A stretch of 64,000 nt of DNA from an uncultured bacterium (GCA_905215555.1 CAJMQU010000024.1:1-64000), one strand, 5' to 3'; positions 29,987 through 39,619 are shown, counted from the first letter of the stretch. Notes: generated by a model not told the origin, from the sequence alone. Program-made: numbers and translations.

Positions 29987-30074
29987 ACTACCTGTAGGTA
30001 ATCTACTGACTACTACGTAGTAGTTGGCAAACTACCTATAGGTAATCGGGTAACTACTTATAGGTAGTTTTATC
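29987..30074. repeat. Array A: four 22-bp degenerate tandem units with dyad cores
   Basis: Units start at 29987, 30009, 30031 and 30053, exactly 22 bp each. Every unit begins ACTAC and has a short palindrome: ACCTGTAGGT, ACTACGTAGT, ACCTATAGGT and ACTTATAGGT. The spacer bases differ between units, while dyad symmetry is mostly kept. The array lies inside an operon between GH3 and GH2. Confidence 0.8.
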
Positions 30075-30123
30075 ACTTATCCCGCACGATTCGTAATAGA
30101 TTGAACCTTTAACACTGATATTT

Positions 30124-33100
30124 ATGAAGAAGTATTTTCTTTTTATGTTCTTTTTCCTTTTTGTCCTTTCTGTTAATGCCGGAGAAGGAAGATATACCCT
30201 CCCGTTGACAGGAGGAGGCTGGTCGCTATGGCTCGATAAAGAAGCGAGCTGGCAGAACGATCGCCTTTACCTTCCGCACGAGATAACTGACTTGTCTTTG
30301 CTGCCTGTGAATCGTCCCACAGGTGGCTGGCAGGTTTTGAGTAATAATCCTGATGCAGTTTCTGTCGAAGTACCGGGTACGGTGGAAGAATATCTCACCG
30401 TTTCTGATAATCCCCGTCCGGAAGATTTCCGGGGAGTCAGTTGGTGGTATCGTAAGATTAAGATTCCTGCTGACCAGAAGAATAAACGCTTTATAATTTA
30501 CTTTGAATCAGTCAGGATGCGTGCAGAAGTTTATCTTGACGGTAAACTCATGGCTTACGACCTGATTGGTGAAACTCCTTTTCAGGTAGACATAACCGAT
30601 GAGGCCAAGCCGGGGACAGAGCAATTACTGGCAGTACGTGTCACCAATCCCGGAGGTAATTTCCACTGGCAGGACTTCGATATACTGAAATGGGGAGAGT
30701 ATAATATTCCTCCTGCAAGAAGTTTCAGTGGAATTATCGGTAGGGTCAGGTTAGAGAGTGTGAACCCTGTGTTCATTTCTGATATTTATATGCAGAATAC
30801 TCCTGAGTTGACAAAAGTGAATGCTGTTGTTTCTTTCACTAACGAAACGCCTGCTGATGTGAAGCAGGATATTGAACTTACAGTGAGCGAAAAAGCTAAT
30901 CCTGATAAAGTTGTGTTCCGGCAAATACTGAAAAAAGTTTCTTTCCCTTCGGGAAATCATGAGGTGACAATACCTGTAAATGTTCCTGGTGCCAAACTAT
31001 GGGACCTTTCTACTCCGGAGTTGTATACCTGCAATATTCAGATAAAGAAGGGCAAAAAGATACTCGATCAGGACCGGAAGGTTTTCGGTTTCCGCTGGTT
31101 TACCGTAGATGGCGTGGGGAAGGATGCAGTACTGCGTCTGAATGGTCGCCGCGTGATGCTGAGAAGCGCAATCAGTTGGGGATACTTCCCGGTTACGGGA
31201 TTGATAGCAATGAGTGCGATGGCTGAAAAGCAGATTCTTACGGCTAAAAAGTTAGGCTTGAACATGCTGAATTTTCATCGCTGCATAGGTAGTCCGGTGG
31301 TTCTTGAAAAAGCGGATGAGTTGGGATTACTCTATTATGAAGAACCGGGCTCATTCCATTCGGCCAACCATGATCCGTTTATCCGTACAATTGTGAATGA
31401 GAAACTGAAACGTATGGTTCGCCGTGACCGTAGTCACCCGAGCCTCGTAATCTTTAATCTGATTAATGAATTTGGCGGTCGGTTGTCACAGGATAAGGAA
31501 CTTGTTGCTAAGCGTATGAATGATATGCGTGAAGCACATGCTGTAGACCCCGGCAGGATTATGACGTTTACGTCCGGTTGGGCAGGCAGTGAAGACAAAG
31601 AAGAGGATTCCAAAGCACACATGTTGCCGTTTGACACGACGTTATACCGGAAGGGATGGCACGATAACCATCGTGCCGGAGGACCGGAGACTTGGGTGGA
31701 AAATTACTATAAAGGACCAAAGGATAATATCATGTATACCGGCAACCGCACGGAAGTCTTTTTGCGAGGTGAAGAAGGAGCAATATCTACTCCTCCCCGT
31801 ATTCAGTTGATAAATGATGAAGTAGAACGTACCGGTAAAACCGGCTGGGATGGTCTTTTCTGGAAAAGCCAGTATAAGGCTTTCACTGATTACTTTCAGA
31901 AGAAAGGGCTTGCCTCTCACTTCGGCACTCTTGATGCTCTGACACGTTCTATGGCTAATGTGTCATTCGAACATCAGGGCAGGCGTATTGAGGGCATGAG
32001 AATGCAGAATCTGGGTGATGCCTACATGGTGAATGGCTGGGAAGCGATGCCTTATGACAATCATTCCGGCATTGTAGACATCTACCGCAATCCCAAAGGG
32101 GATGCTTCTATATTGGCGTACTATAACCAACCGCTGTATGTAGCTGTTGCTTCGCGCAATCAGGTTGTAAAACTGCCGGGCAGTGCAATCGTAGATTTCT
32201 ATATCGTGAATGAGAAGAATCTGAAAGGCGATCACACTCTGGAGATAAAAGTGATTGCTCCCGATGGAAAAGTGGTTTATACCCGGAATGAAACAGTCAG
32301 CATTGAAGGTGGTGAAACGTTTGGGCAGCTTTTGCTGGAGAATGTGGAGGTTCCCATAAATGGTAAAGAAGGAACTTATCGCATACTGGCTGATATAAAA
32401 GCTGATAATCAGCAGATATGCGCCCAGGGGTACGATGAAGTAGTGGCTGTAGGCTGGCAGGCAAATGACCTGGCTGGCAATGGAGCTTATTATGGAAGTG
32501 AGAATGATAAAGTGGCCGCTTTCTATAAGGAGGCTACCGGAAAAGAACTTCCGGCCTTTACTTCCGAAACCGGTAAATTGGACTGGCTTGTTGTGAACCG
32601 TTCATCGTTAGATGAACCTGTTGTCATACCTTCAGACTTTTTCAAGGATAAGAATGGAAAGTCCACATTGAAGGCCACCTGGTATAGTGAGCCTGATATG
32701 AATATTGTAGCTTCTATTAAGCCGGATGCGGAGCTTAACCGGACTTTTATAGACGGTGCGCAGCCTGATGAATCTGTTCCTGCCAACCAGCCTTTCTCGG
32801 TAATATGGGAAGGTGAGATATATCCGCCTGAGTCCGGACAGTATTTGCTGGGTGTTGAAACCAATCGTGGCGTGCGTATGTACGTTGACGACAGGCAGCT
32901 GATTGATGAGTATTATAATGCTTCCCCTATGAAGCAGGACAGACCCGTGGTTATGGAGGCCGGAAAGCCGGTAAGGGTGAGGGTGGTATATCGCCAGACT
33001 CATCAGTCCGGTCGGATACAATTGAAATGGTCCCGGCCGAGTGCAGCCGCCATTGCTCCGCAAAAGTTATTCGAGCGGGTGAAGAATGAGGGTACCACTT

Positions 33101-33528
33101 TGATTTTGCTTGGCTCTACCGAAACCTGGATGAAGGCTGTGGCAGAATATACGAATACTGTATATAACGGTTATTATAACGTCGGAAAGAACTGGATTGG
33201 CGGAATTCATTTTGTGAAAGAGCATCCTTTGTTTGCAGGGCTTCCGGTGAACGTTGCCTTGAACTGGCCTTACCAGTCGGTAGTGAAGAATGGTGACCAG
33301 AGGTTTGGCTTCCGTATGCAAGGAGAAGAATTGGTGGTTGGTTCCTATCGGAGCACTCCGTTTGAGTTAGGCACAGCCGTAGGAATCATTCCTTGTGGAA
33401 AGGGAAAGATTATTTTCTCTTCACTGGATATTGCAGACAACCTGGATGACTCGTCGGGACCTGCAGAAGTGGCTAAGAAAATATTGTGTAACTATATCAA
33501 ATACTCTTTTCATGAAAACATCTTCTAA
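30124..33528 (+). CDS. Secreted GH2 glycoside hydrolase with a C-terminal PA14 domain
   Basis: A 1134-residue exported enzyme (signal peptide 1-19). GH2 sugar-binding (about 75-210), Ig-like (about 215-330) and TIM (about 335-640) domains are visible. The acid/base is probably Glu449 in NLINEFGG and the nucleophile is Glu550 or Glu551 in LRGEEGA. A PA14 carbohydrate-binding domain covers about 880-990 (IYPPESGQYLLGVETNRGVRMYVDD). The C-terminal 140 residues are flavodoxin-like (TTLILLGSTETWMKAV). Its 3' end overlaps the next gene by 17 bases, so the two are translationally coupled. It belongs to the P5 operon unless the array at 29987 carries a promoter. Confidence 0.8.
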   Translation: MKKYFLFMFFFLFVLSVNAGEGRYTLPLTGGGWSLWLDKEASWQNDRLYLPHEITDLSLLPVNRPTGGWQVLSNNPDAVSVEVPGTVEEYLTVSDNPRPEDFRGVSWWYRKIKIPADQKNKRFIIYFESVRMRAEVYLDGKLMAYDLIGETPFQVDITDEAKPGTEQLLAVRVTNPGGNFHWQDFDILKWGEYNIPPARSFSGIIGRVRLESVNPVFISDIYMQNTPELTKVNAVVSFTNETPADVKQDIELTVSEKANPDKVVFRQILKKVSFPSGNHEVTIPVNVPGAKLWDLSTPELYTCNIQIKKGKKILDQDRKVFGFRWFTVDGVGKDAVLRLNGRRVMLRSAISWGYFPVTGLIAMSAMAEKQILTAKKLGLNMLNFHRCIGSPVVLEKADELGLLYYEEPGSFHSANHDPFIRTIVNEKLKRMVRRDRSHPSLVIFNLINEFGGRLSQDKELVAKRMNDMREAHAVDPGRIMTFTSGWAGSEDKEEDSKAHMLPFDTTLYRKGWHDNHRAGGPETWVENYYKGPKDNIMYTGNRTEVFLRGEEGAISTPPRIQLINDEVERTGKTGWDGLFWKSQYKAFTDYFQKKGLASHFGTLDALTRSMANVSFEHQGRRIEGMRMQNLGDAYMVNGWEAMPYDNHSGIVDIYRNPKGDASILAYYNQPLYVAVASRNQVVKLPGSAIVDFYIVNEKNLKGDHTLEIKVIAPDGKVVYTRNETVSIEGGETFGQLLLENVEVPINGKEGTYRILADIKADNQQICAQGYDEVVAVGWQANDLAGNGAYYGSENDKVAAFYKEATGKELPAFTSETGKLDWLVVNRSSLDEPVVIPSDFFKDKNGKSTLKATWYSEPDMNIVASIKPDAELNRTFIDGAQPDESVPANQPFSVIWEGEIYPPESGQYLLGVETNRGVRMYVDDRQLIDEYYNASPMKQDRPVVMEAGKPVRVRVVYRQTHQSGRIQLKWSRPSAAAIAPQKLFERVKNEGTTLILLGSTETWMKAVAEYTNTVYNGYYNVGKNWIGGIHFVKEHPLFAGLPVNVALNWPYQSVVKNGDQRFGFRMQGEELVVGSYRSTPFELGTAVGIIPCGKGKIIFSSLDIADNLDDSSGPAEVAKKILCNYIKYSFHENIF

Positions 33529-36337
33529 GGTAGGGGCGGCGACTATACTGATACTGTTGGCGTTGCTTCCTATGAACATTGCCTGTGCACAAGCACAGAA
33601 ACAGCAAGCGATCCGGCAGAGTATCAAAACCACTTATCCGACAAAGGACTGGGCGATATCCGACTTTGTTGTGACCGACCCTGCCTTCGGTGCCAAAGCC
33701 GAACCGGGATTTGACAACAGGGCTGCTTTTCAGGCGGCTATTGACGCTGCTTATAAAAGCGGCGGCGGGGTAGTGTATATACCTGCCGGAAATTATGAAT
33801 TCCGTAGTACACAACTTGGTACAAAGAATGTAAGAGTTCGTCAGGGCCGTTCGGAAAGCAAGAAAGATTTCCACTTTGAATACGTTTTGCGCCTCCATCC
33901 CGGAGTACAACTCCGTGGCGACTGGGCTAATCCGGAGGTCAATAACGGAAAAGTTCTCGGAACCATTCTTGAAGTGCGTGTCGGCAAAGATGCACCGAAT
34001 TATGACGGAAGTGTTGAAAGCTGGTGGAACGACGGACAGGCGGACAATGCACTTCGCACGACCTATACAAGCATAGCTGACAGATTCATCGAGATGAATG
34101 CGGGCACCGGAGTTACTAATCTCTCCATCTGGTATCCTGAGCAGGACATCAATGATGTGAAACCCTATCCGTGGACATTGTTCCAAACCCAGGGAGACTG
34201 TGCTACGATAGAGCATGTCACTCTCGTCAACTCTTACAACGGCTTTAATTCTGCACCAAGTGAGTTGCACTATGTGCTGGATAGTTATATCACAGCACTA
34301 AACAAGGGTATCGAAGTCCATGTATGTACCGATATCGGGCGTATTGAGAATGTCAGGATAAGTCCTGAGTATTGGGCTGAATCCGGTCTTCCGGGAGCAC
34401 CTTCTCTGGCTGATGTGACGGCCTATACCAAAGCGAACGGCACGGGGTACCAGATGCACCGTTCGGACTGGGAATATGTTTCTTACCTGCAAGTATCAGG
34501 TTACAAGACAGGCGTATGGATTGGACGTGAACCCGGCTTTGCCGATGCCCCGAACGCTCAGTTGTATGAGGTACATGTAGATAATTGCGGGAATGGATTG
34601 TATGTGGAAGATGTCAATCCGTATGGCATACTTATATCGAATTCTTCATTCGGAGCGGCTGAGGATGGCAATGCCGTATACTTTTACAAGGATTTCAGCA
34701 CTTCGGTACAATTCAATGGGGTGGATTTCAGCGGACCTGTTGTAAGTGACGGCAGCGATGGAGTCGTGTCGTTTGAAAGCTGTACATTTAGTGAATACGG
34801 AGATTATGCCCTCAAGATGAACAGTGGCAATGCATTGCTGTCCCAATGCGATTTCAGGAAGAATGCCGGCCATGTATATCTCGGTGCGGATATGCATACG
34901 CTGAAGTCGGTTAATTCGGGCTATAAATGCAATCTGAAAGTTGATAACCACAGCACTTCGGCTAAAGTGGAAGTGATTACGGGGAAGAAGTACCTTTTTG
35001 ACCCCATACCTAAGCACGTAAAAACAAATATAGATGTGCACCCGAGGCCGGCATCGGATAAAGTCTTGAAAGCAGATCTGGCAAGGGCAACGGGGTTTAA
35101 TAATGACCGTCCAGTGAAAGACGTATCGGCTGAACTGCAATCTGCACTTGATGCGGTGAAAGCTGCCGGTGGCGGTACGCTCTACTTGCCTGCCGGAAGG
35201 TATCTGGTGGATAATCCTATCAAAGTTCCTTCGGGAGTTGAATTGAGGGGTTCATGGGATGTGCAGCATCACACGCAAAGTGGCGGTACTGCTATATTTA
35301 CCAACTATGATGGCGGAGCTGCCGGAGAAAACGGTCCTTCACTGATACAACTTGAAGCGGGTGCCGGCATCAGGGGCATTACGCTGGCACAGCTCAATAT
35401 CGCTTCTGATGGCTATAGTATATCAAACCCGCGGAAAACTCCGTTCCTGATACAGGGACAAGGTCCTAAGGTGTATATTATCAATGTAACCATAGCAGTA
35501 GGCGACAAAGGGATAGACCTGGCTTCATATGACACCAGTGGTCACTATGTCGATTATCTGGGTGGTGTGCCTTTAAGGGCAGGCATCTGGGTTGGCGGTG
35601 GAGCCGAAGGTGGATTCATCCGCAATATGCAGTTTAATCCTCACTATGGGTCGAGACTTCCGGAAGGAGGACAGGGTTATCCGGAGGTATTTATGATGCG
35701 GTTTGTACAATCTAATTGCAGTGCGCTTAAGTTTGCGGATGTCAAGAACCAGACTATTTTCAACAATTTCGTTTATGGTTCGGTATATGGAATACATTTC
35801 CTGAAAGATGCAATAACCGGTAAGTATCCGGGAAAGATGACCGTTATAGGACATGGTTCTGACGGATGCACCTATTCTTTGTTTGTAGAAGATGCGGATA
35901 AGAATACTAAGATTGTTGCGGTTAATTCAGAGCTAGTCAATACCAAGATTCCCAATGAGCCGGTAAGGTCGTATGTTCTCATGGGAGATGAAGTTAATAC
36001 CGGTAAGGTTCATCCTAATGCCAAGCTTATCTTGTATAATAGTGCGTTTTGGGGAAGTCCTGTTTTCGGCGCGATAATAAACAATGGTATTGTGTCATTC
36101 CAGCAAGCCAATTTCTCGCGTTCCGGTACGCAGGGGGTAGATGTCAGAGGTGGCAAAGCGCATGTGTATACTTCTTATTTCGCTCAGAAAATAACAGGTC
36201 CGGCCACCGGAGATGGAGGGTATGCGAGGCTGGGCGTACAGGGTAAATCGATAGAGCTCACTAATAACTACTATATCTCCGGATTTCGGTTTCATAAATC
36301 GGGGGAGGGACTGATTTATGGTTCTGATAAAAAGTAG
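33512..36337 (+). CDS. Secreted protein with two pectate-lyase-3 / GH55-like beta-helices
   Basis: A 941-residue exported protein. ATG 33512 is chosen because it opens a good signal peptide (TSSKVGAATILILLALLPM); the frame is open further upstream only inside the GH2 gene. Two related right-handed beta-helix domains lie in tandem: about 45-490 begins with FDNRAAFQAAIDAAYKSGGG and YIPAGNYEF, and about 530-940 begins with VSAELQSALDAVKAAGGGTL and YLPAGRYLV. A double Pectate_lyase_3 helix is the fold of GH55 exo-beta-1,3-glucanases, but tailspike and lyase relatives share it. The catalytic residues cannot be placed with confidence. It is the last gene of the P5 operon, 17 bases overlapping GH2. 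Confidence 0.75.
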   Translation: MKTSSKVGAATILILLALLPMNIACAQAQKQQAIRQSIKTTYPTKDWAISDFVVTDPAFGAKAEPGFDNRAAFQAAIDAAYKSGGGVVYIPAGNYEFRSTQLGTKNVRVRQGRSESKKDFHFEYVLRLHPGVQLRGDWANPEVNNGKVLGTILEVRVGKDAPNYDGSVESWWNDGQADNALRTTYTSIADRFIEMNAGTGVTNLSIWYPEQDINDVKPYPWTLFQTQGDCATIEHVTLVNSYNGFNSAPSELHYVLDSYITALNKGIEVHVCTDIGRIENVRISPEYWAESGLPGAPSLADVTAYTKANGTGYQMHRSDWEYVSYLQVSGYKTGVWIGREPGFADAPNAQLYEVHVDNCGNGLYVEDVNPYGILISNSSFGAAEDGNAVYFYKDFSTSVQFNGVDFSGPVVSDGSDGVVSFESCTFSEYGDYALKMNSGNALLSQCDFRKNAGHVYLGADMHTLKSVNSGYKCNLKVDNHSTSAKVEVITGKKYLFDPIPKHVKTNIDVHPRPASDKVLKADLARATGFNNDRPVKDVSAELQSALDAVKAAGGGTLYLPAGRYLVDNPIKVPSGVELRGSWDVQHHTQSGGTAIFTNYDGGAAGENGPSLIQLEAGAGIRGITLAQLNIASDGYSISNPRKTPFLIQGQGPKVYIINVTIAVGDKGIDLASYDTSGHYVDYLGGVPLRAGIWVGGGAEGGFIRNMQFNPHYGSRLPEGGQGYPEVFMMRFVQSNCSALKFADVKNQTIFNNFVYGSVYGIHFLKDAITGKYPGKMTVIGHGSDGCTYSLFVEDADKNTKIVAVNSELVNTKIPNEPVRSYVLMGDEVNTGKVHPNAKLILYNSAFWGSPVFGAIINNGIVSFQQANFSRSGTQGVDVRGGKAHVYTSYFAQKITGPATGDGGYARLGVQGKSIELTNNYYISGFRFHKSGEGLIYGSDKK

Positions 36338-36492
36338 GCATGGCAGGACTACAATGTTTATGTACGAGATTTAAATCTAAGTTTAAGGATAAATTACTAC
36401 CCGTTTTTGTCCTAAGATTTTAAATTCTCGAAAAAAAGAAGAAAATACATGGCTGTAATCATTTCTTTTTCAAAGGTTTAAGAAGTGGCTAT

Positions 36493-36580
36493 CTCGCATA
36501 ACGACAGTGATACCCTCACATAACGACTGAGATAGCCTCTCATAACGACTGAGGGTACCTCAAATAACGCCTCTGATCGG
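36493..36580. repeat. Array B: four 22-bp degenerate tandem units
   Basis: Units start at 36493, 36515, 36537 and 36559. All share CTC-n2-ATAACG near the left end. The right halves vary and give partial dyads across unit borders (GTGATACCCTCAC; TGAGGGTACCTCA). GGCTATCTC (36487-36495) is complementary to GAGATAGCC (36529-36537). Apart from this array and P6, I see nothing in the 576-base gap 36338-36913. Confidence 0.75.
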
Positions 36581-36768
36581 ATGTAAAAATAGAAGATGAA
36601 TTTCAAGTGTCGGTCTAGCTCATAACTGGCAAGAAAGGAGGCAAATGATAATTTATGCTTTTTTAGATACGGATTTCACGGATTACACGGTTGTGATGAT
36701 TTTCAAGATGTGAAGAGAAAAGAGCGTGATTTGCTGATGGGTGGTCCTACAGATTGATAAAAAGGCGA

Positions 36769-36850
36769 TTAATGTTTCATTTTAATTGAAAATTAATTGC
36801 CAGATAAGCGCAATATAGCTGAATGCTTAATCTGTGGGTTCTACTTTTGC
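36769..36850 (+). promoter_or_regulatory. PUL promoter P6 with phased TTAA operator repeats
   Basis: The -7 element is TACTTTTG (36842-36849; TTTG at 36846). TTAA starts at -19 (36827), -53 (36793), -64 (36782) and -77 (36769), the same set as P4. CCAGATAAGCG (36800-36810) occupies the -46 to -36 interval, as at P4. Confidence 0.7.
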
Positions 36851-36913
36851 AGTAAAGATTATCAAGTGGAATAGGTAGCAAGTTTTTAATAACAGATATA
36901 AAGATAATACATT

Positions 36914-38206
36914 ATGAGGAATAAGTTATTCGTTACGTTGGGTATACTTGGTATAAGTATGTTGGCTTATGCCGCTCCCAAACACTCTCAGGAAACTTCT
37001 TATCCAAGTTACAAAGGATTGATTATGGCAGGATACCAAGGTTGGTTCCGCGGTCCGCAGGATGGAACCAATCAAGGCTATGGCCATTATGGGACCGGAA
37101 AACAATTTGACGAGAAGCATTGCACTATTGATGCATGGCCTGATGTCAGTGAATATGAAAAGACCTATGAGACGTCTTTCCGGCATGCCGACGGAAGAAA
37201 GGCACATGTATTCAGTTCAGCGGACAAGTCTACTGTCGACCTGCACTTCAAATGGATGAAGGAGTATGGAGTAGATGGAGTATTCGTGCAACGCTTTTTT
37301 AGCTATACCCGCGGAGACCAGCAAAACTCGGTACCTAACCGTATTTTAGCGAATGCCTTGGAAGCTGCTTCAAAGTATGACCGCGCAATAGCTGTCATGT
37401 ATGATTTATCTGGGTTGAAAAAGTCAGGTGAAGACTGTTCCCTGATTATGGAAGACTGGAAAAGACTGGTAGACAAGCAGAAGGTAACTAATCAGGCTGG
37501 AAAAAAGACTTATCTGCATCATAATGGAAAGCCAGTGGTGGCTATATGGGGAGTCGGTTTTCCCGACCGTCCTTATAATATCAGGAATATCGGTTTAGAC
37601 CGTTTGATCGACTTCTTGCAGAATGATCCTGTTTATGGCGGCTGCACGGTGATGTTGGGTGTTCCTACTTTCTGGCGTAATCTGGAGGCTGATTGTATCA
37701 ATGATCCCTATCTGCATACAGTGATTAAGAAAGCGGATATAGTTCTGCCATGGACTGTCCAGCGTTTTTCTCCTTTATTGCATAACGACATGGACCGCTT
37801 CCGTGACTTGGTGATTGAAGATATCCGTTGGTGCAAGGAGAACGGTATAGATTATGTTCCTGCCGTAACTCCCGGATTCAGTTGGCACAATCTTAGCAAA
37901 CTGGAATTTCCGGATGACGTGAAGCCTGTTGGCAGTATTCCGCGTCAGGGAGGACGTTTCTATTGGCAGCAGCTTTCTACTGCAATGTTGGCAGGTGCCG
38001 AGATGATTTATGTGGCCATGTTTGATGAAGTGGACGAGGGAACCGCCATCTTTAAATGTACGGGAGACCATCCGGTTAGTGATGTGGCCAAGTTTATTGA
38101 TATGGACGGACAGCCTTCCGACCATTATCTGTGGCTGACAGGTGAGGCTGCCCGCATGCTCAGGAAAGAGATTCCACTGACGTTTAAGATGCCCGTAAGA
38201 GAATAA
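36914..38206 (+). CDS. Secreted GH71/GH99-like glycoside hydrolase
   Basis: A 430-residue exported TIM-barrel protein (signal peptide 1-21). The opening YKGLIMAGYQGWFRGPQDG and FKWMKEYGVDGVFVQRFF are typical of the GH71/99-like family. The motif FDEVDEGTA holds Glu372 and Glu375, matching the ExxE spacing of the catalytic pair in GH99 endo-alpha-mannanases. The activity in this Bacteroides branch is unproven. It is first in a five-gene operon from P6, and the esterase follows after 3 bases. Confidence 0.75.
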   Translation: MRNKLFVTLGILGISMLAYAAPKHSQETSYPSYKGLIMAGYQGWFRGPQDGTNQGYGHYGTGKQFDEKHCTIDAWPDVSEYEKTYETSFRHADGRKAHVFSSADKSTVDLHFKWMKEYGVDGVFVQRFFSYTRGDQQNSVPNRILANALEAASKYDRAIAVMYDLSGLKKSGEDCSLIMEDWKRLVDKQKVTNQAGKKTYLHHNGKPVVAIWGVGFPDRPYNIRNIGLDRLIDFLQNDPVYGGCTVMLGVPTFWRNLEADCINDPYLHTVIKKADIVLPWTVQRFSPLLHNDMDRFRDLVIEDIRWCKENGIDYVPAVTPGFSWHNLSKLEFPDDVKPVGSIPRQGGRFYWQQLSTAMLAGAEMIYVAMFDEVDEGTAIFKCTGDHPVSDVAKFIDMDGQPSDHYLWLTGEAARMLRKEIPLTFKMPVRE

Positions 38207-38209
38207 CTT

Positions 38210-39607
38210 ATGAAACGATCCTGCTTTATAATAGTCCTGTTTGTATCTTTCTTGCTTTGGGCGGGCGGGGTACAGGCACGAATAACATTACCGTCCTTTT
38301 TTTCGGATGGGATGGTGTTGCAGCAACAAAGTTCAGTTGCCATTTGGGGAAACAGTGACAGAAAACTGCAGAAAGTTACTGTAAAGACTTCGTGGAATAA
38401 CAAAAAATATACAGTAACGACTGATGAATCGGGTAGCTGGAAAGTAAAAGTAGAAACACCGGTGTATGGTGGTCCCTACCATATTGAGATGAATGATGGC
38501 GAGACAGTACGAATTAATGATGTATTGATTGGTGAGGTCTGGCTCTGTTCAGGTCAGTCTAATATGGATATGCGTGTAGGCGGGCGTTATAGTGATCCGG
38601 TGATTGGGTCGTTGGATGCGATTGTCACTTCCGGAAATCCTGATATACGTATGTTTACAGTAGGAAGTAAAATGACGTCCGAACCGCTGACTGATTGTGA
38701 AGGTGAGTGGCAGGAAGCCTCATCGGAGACTGTTCCCGGGTTTTCGGCTGCGGGATACTTTTTCGCACGTAAACTGAATCAGGTGTTGGGCATTCCCGTG
38801 GGCATTATTCATGCCAGTTATGGAGGCTCACGGGTGGAGGCCTGGATGAGTAAAGAAGGTGTAGCGCCTTACAAAGACTTGCCGGATGTGCATAATGCTT
38901 CTATTCTCTATAATGGAATGTTGAGTCCTGTGGTCGGATATGGCATTCGGGGATGTTTATGGTATCAGGGGGAAGCAAATGTGGATGCACCTGATTTATA
39001 TACCCAGTTGTTTCCCTCATTGGTGAGCGACTGGCGTAAACAATGGGGGATAGGGGAATTCCCCTTCTACTATGCCCAGATTGCTCCGTTCAATTATAAT
39101 AAAGGAGAGGGGAAAGGCAAGAATTCGGCTTATCTGCGTGAGGCGCAAGTGAAATGTCTTCATCTTATACCTTCTTCGGGTATGATTGTGCTGACTGATG
39201 TTGGTGATGACCGCACTATACATCCTATGGAGAAAGAAACGGTGGGCAATCGGTTTGCTTATCTGGCCTTGGGACGTACGTATGCTAAGAAGGGCTTTCC
39301 GGTAACGGGGCCGTTGTATAAATCTATGCAGACGGAGGGCAACAAGATTATCTTGTCATTTGATGAAATGGGTAAAGGATTGACTACTTATCGGCAGCCA
39401 TTGAATGGCTTTGAAGTAGCCGGCGAGGATAGAGTATTTCATCCGGCCAATGCACGTTTTGGAAAAGATGCACAAACGGTTGTAGTGTCAAGCCCGGAGG
39501 TGGAACATCCTGTCGCGGTGCGCTATGCCTTTAAGGATTATGTGGAAGGTTGCCTTTATAATATGTCCGGCCTTCCGGCATCTTCATTCAGAACAGATAA
39601 CTGGTAA
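38210..39607 (+). CDS. SGNH esterase of the sialate O-acetylesterase (SASA) family, second copy
   Basis: A 465-residue exported esterase (signal peptide about 1-22, ending VQA). The nucleophile is Ser117 in CSGQSNMDM, with the second block WYQGEAN and the His block HPMEKETVGNRF. It resembles the 7670 esterase through its whole length, including the start (LPSFFSDGMVLQQQ) and end (SSFRTDNW). The two copies therefore probably remove acetyl groups from different positions or sugars of one substrate. It is co-transcribed with the GH99-like gene 3 bases upstream and the lyase 12 bases downstream. Confidence 0.85.
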   Translation: MKRSCFIIVLFVSFLLWAGGVQARITLPSFFSDGMVLQQQSSVAIWGNSDRKLQKVTVKTSWNNKKYTVTTDESGSWKVKVETPVYGGPYHIEMNDGETVRINDVLIGEVWLCSGQSNMDMRVGGRYSDPVIGSLDAIVTSGNPDIRMFTVGSKMTSEPLTDCEGEWQEASSETVPGFSAAGYFFARKLNQVLGIPVGIIHASYGGSRVEAWMSKEGVAPYKDLPDVHNASILYNGMLSPVVGYGIRGCLWYQGEANVDAPDLYTQLFPSLVSDWRKQWGIGEFPFYYAQIAPFNYNKGEGKGKNSAYLREAQVKCLHLIPSSGMIVLTDVGDDRTIHPMEKETVGNRFAYLALGRTYAKKGFPVTGPLYKSMQTEGNKIILSFDEMGKGLTTYRQPLNGFEVAGEDRVFHPANARFGKDAQTVVVSSPEVEHPVAVRYAFKDYVEGCLYNMSGLPASSFRTDNW

Positions 39608-39619
39608 TAAGAGAATATC

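Noticed and set aside
33497..34270. A 257-residue antisense frame over the beta-helix gene
   Set aside because: The sense strand has a signal peptide and two matching beta-helix domains, while the antisense frame lacks features.
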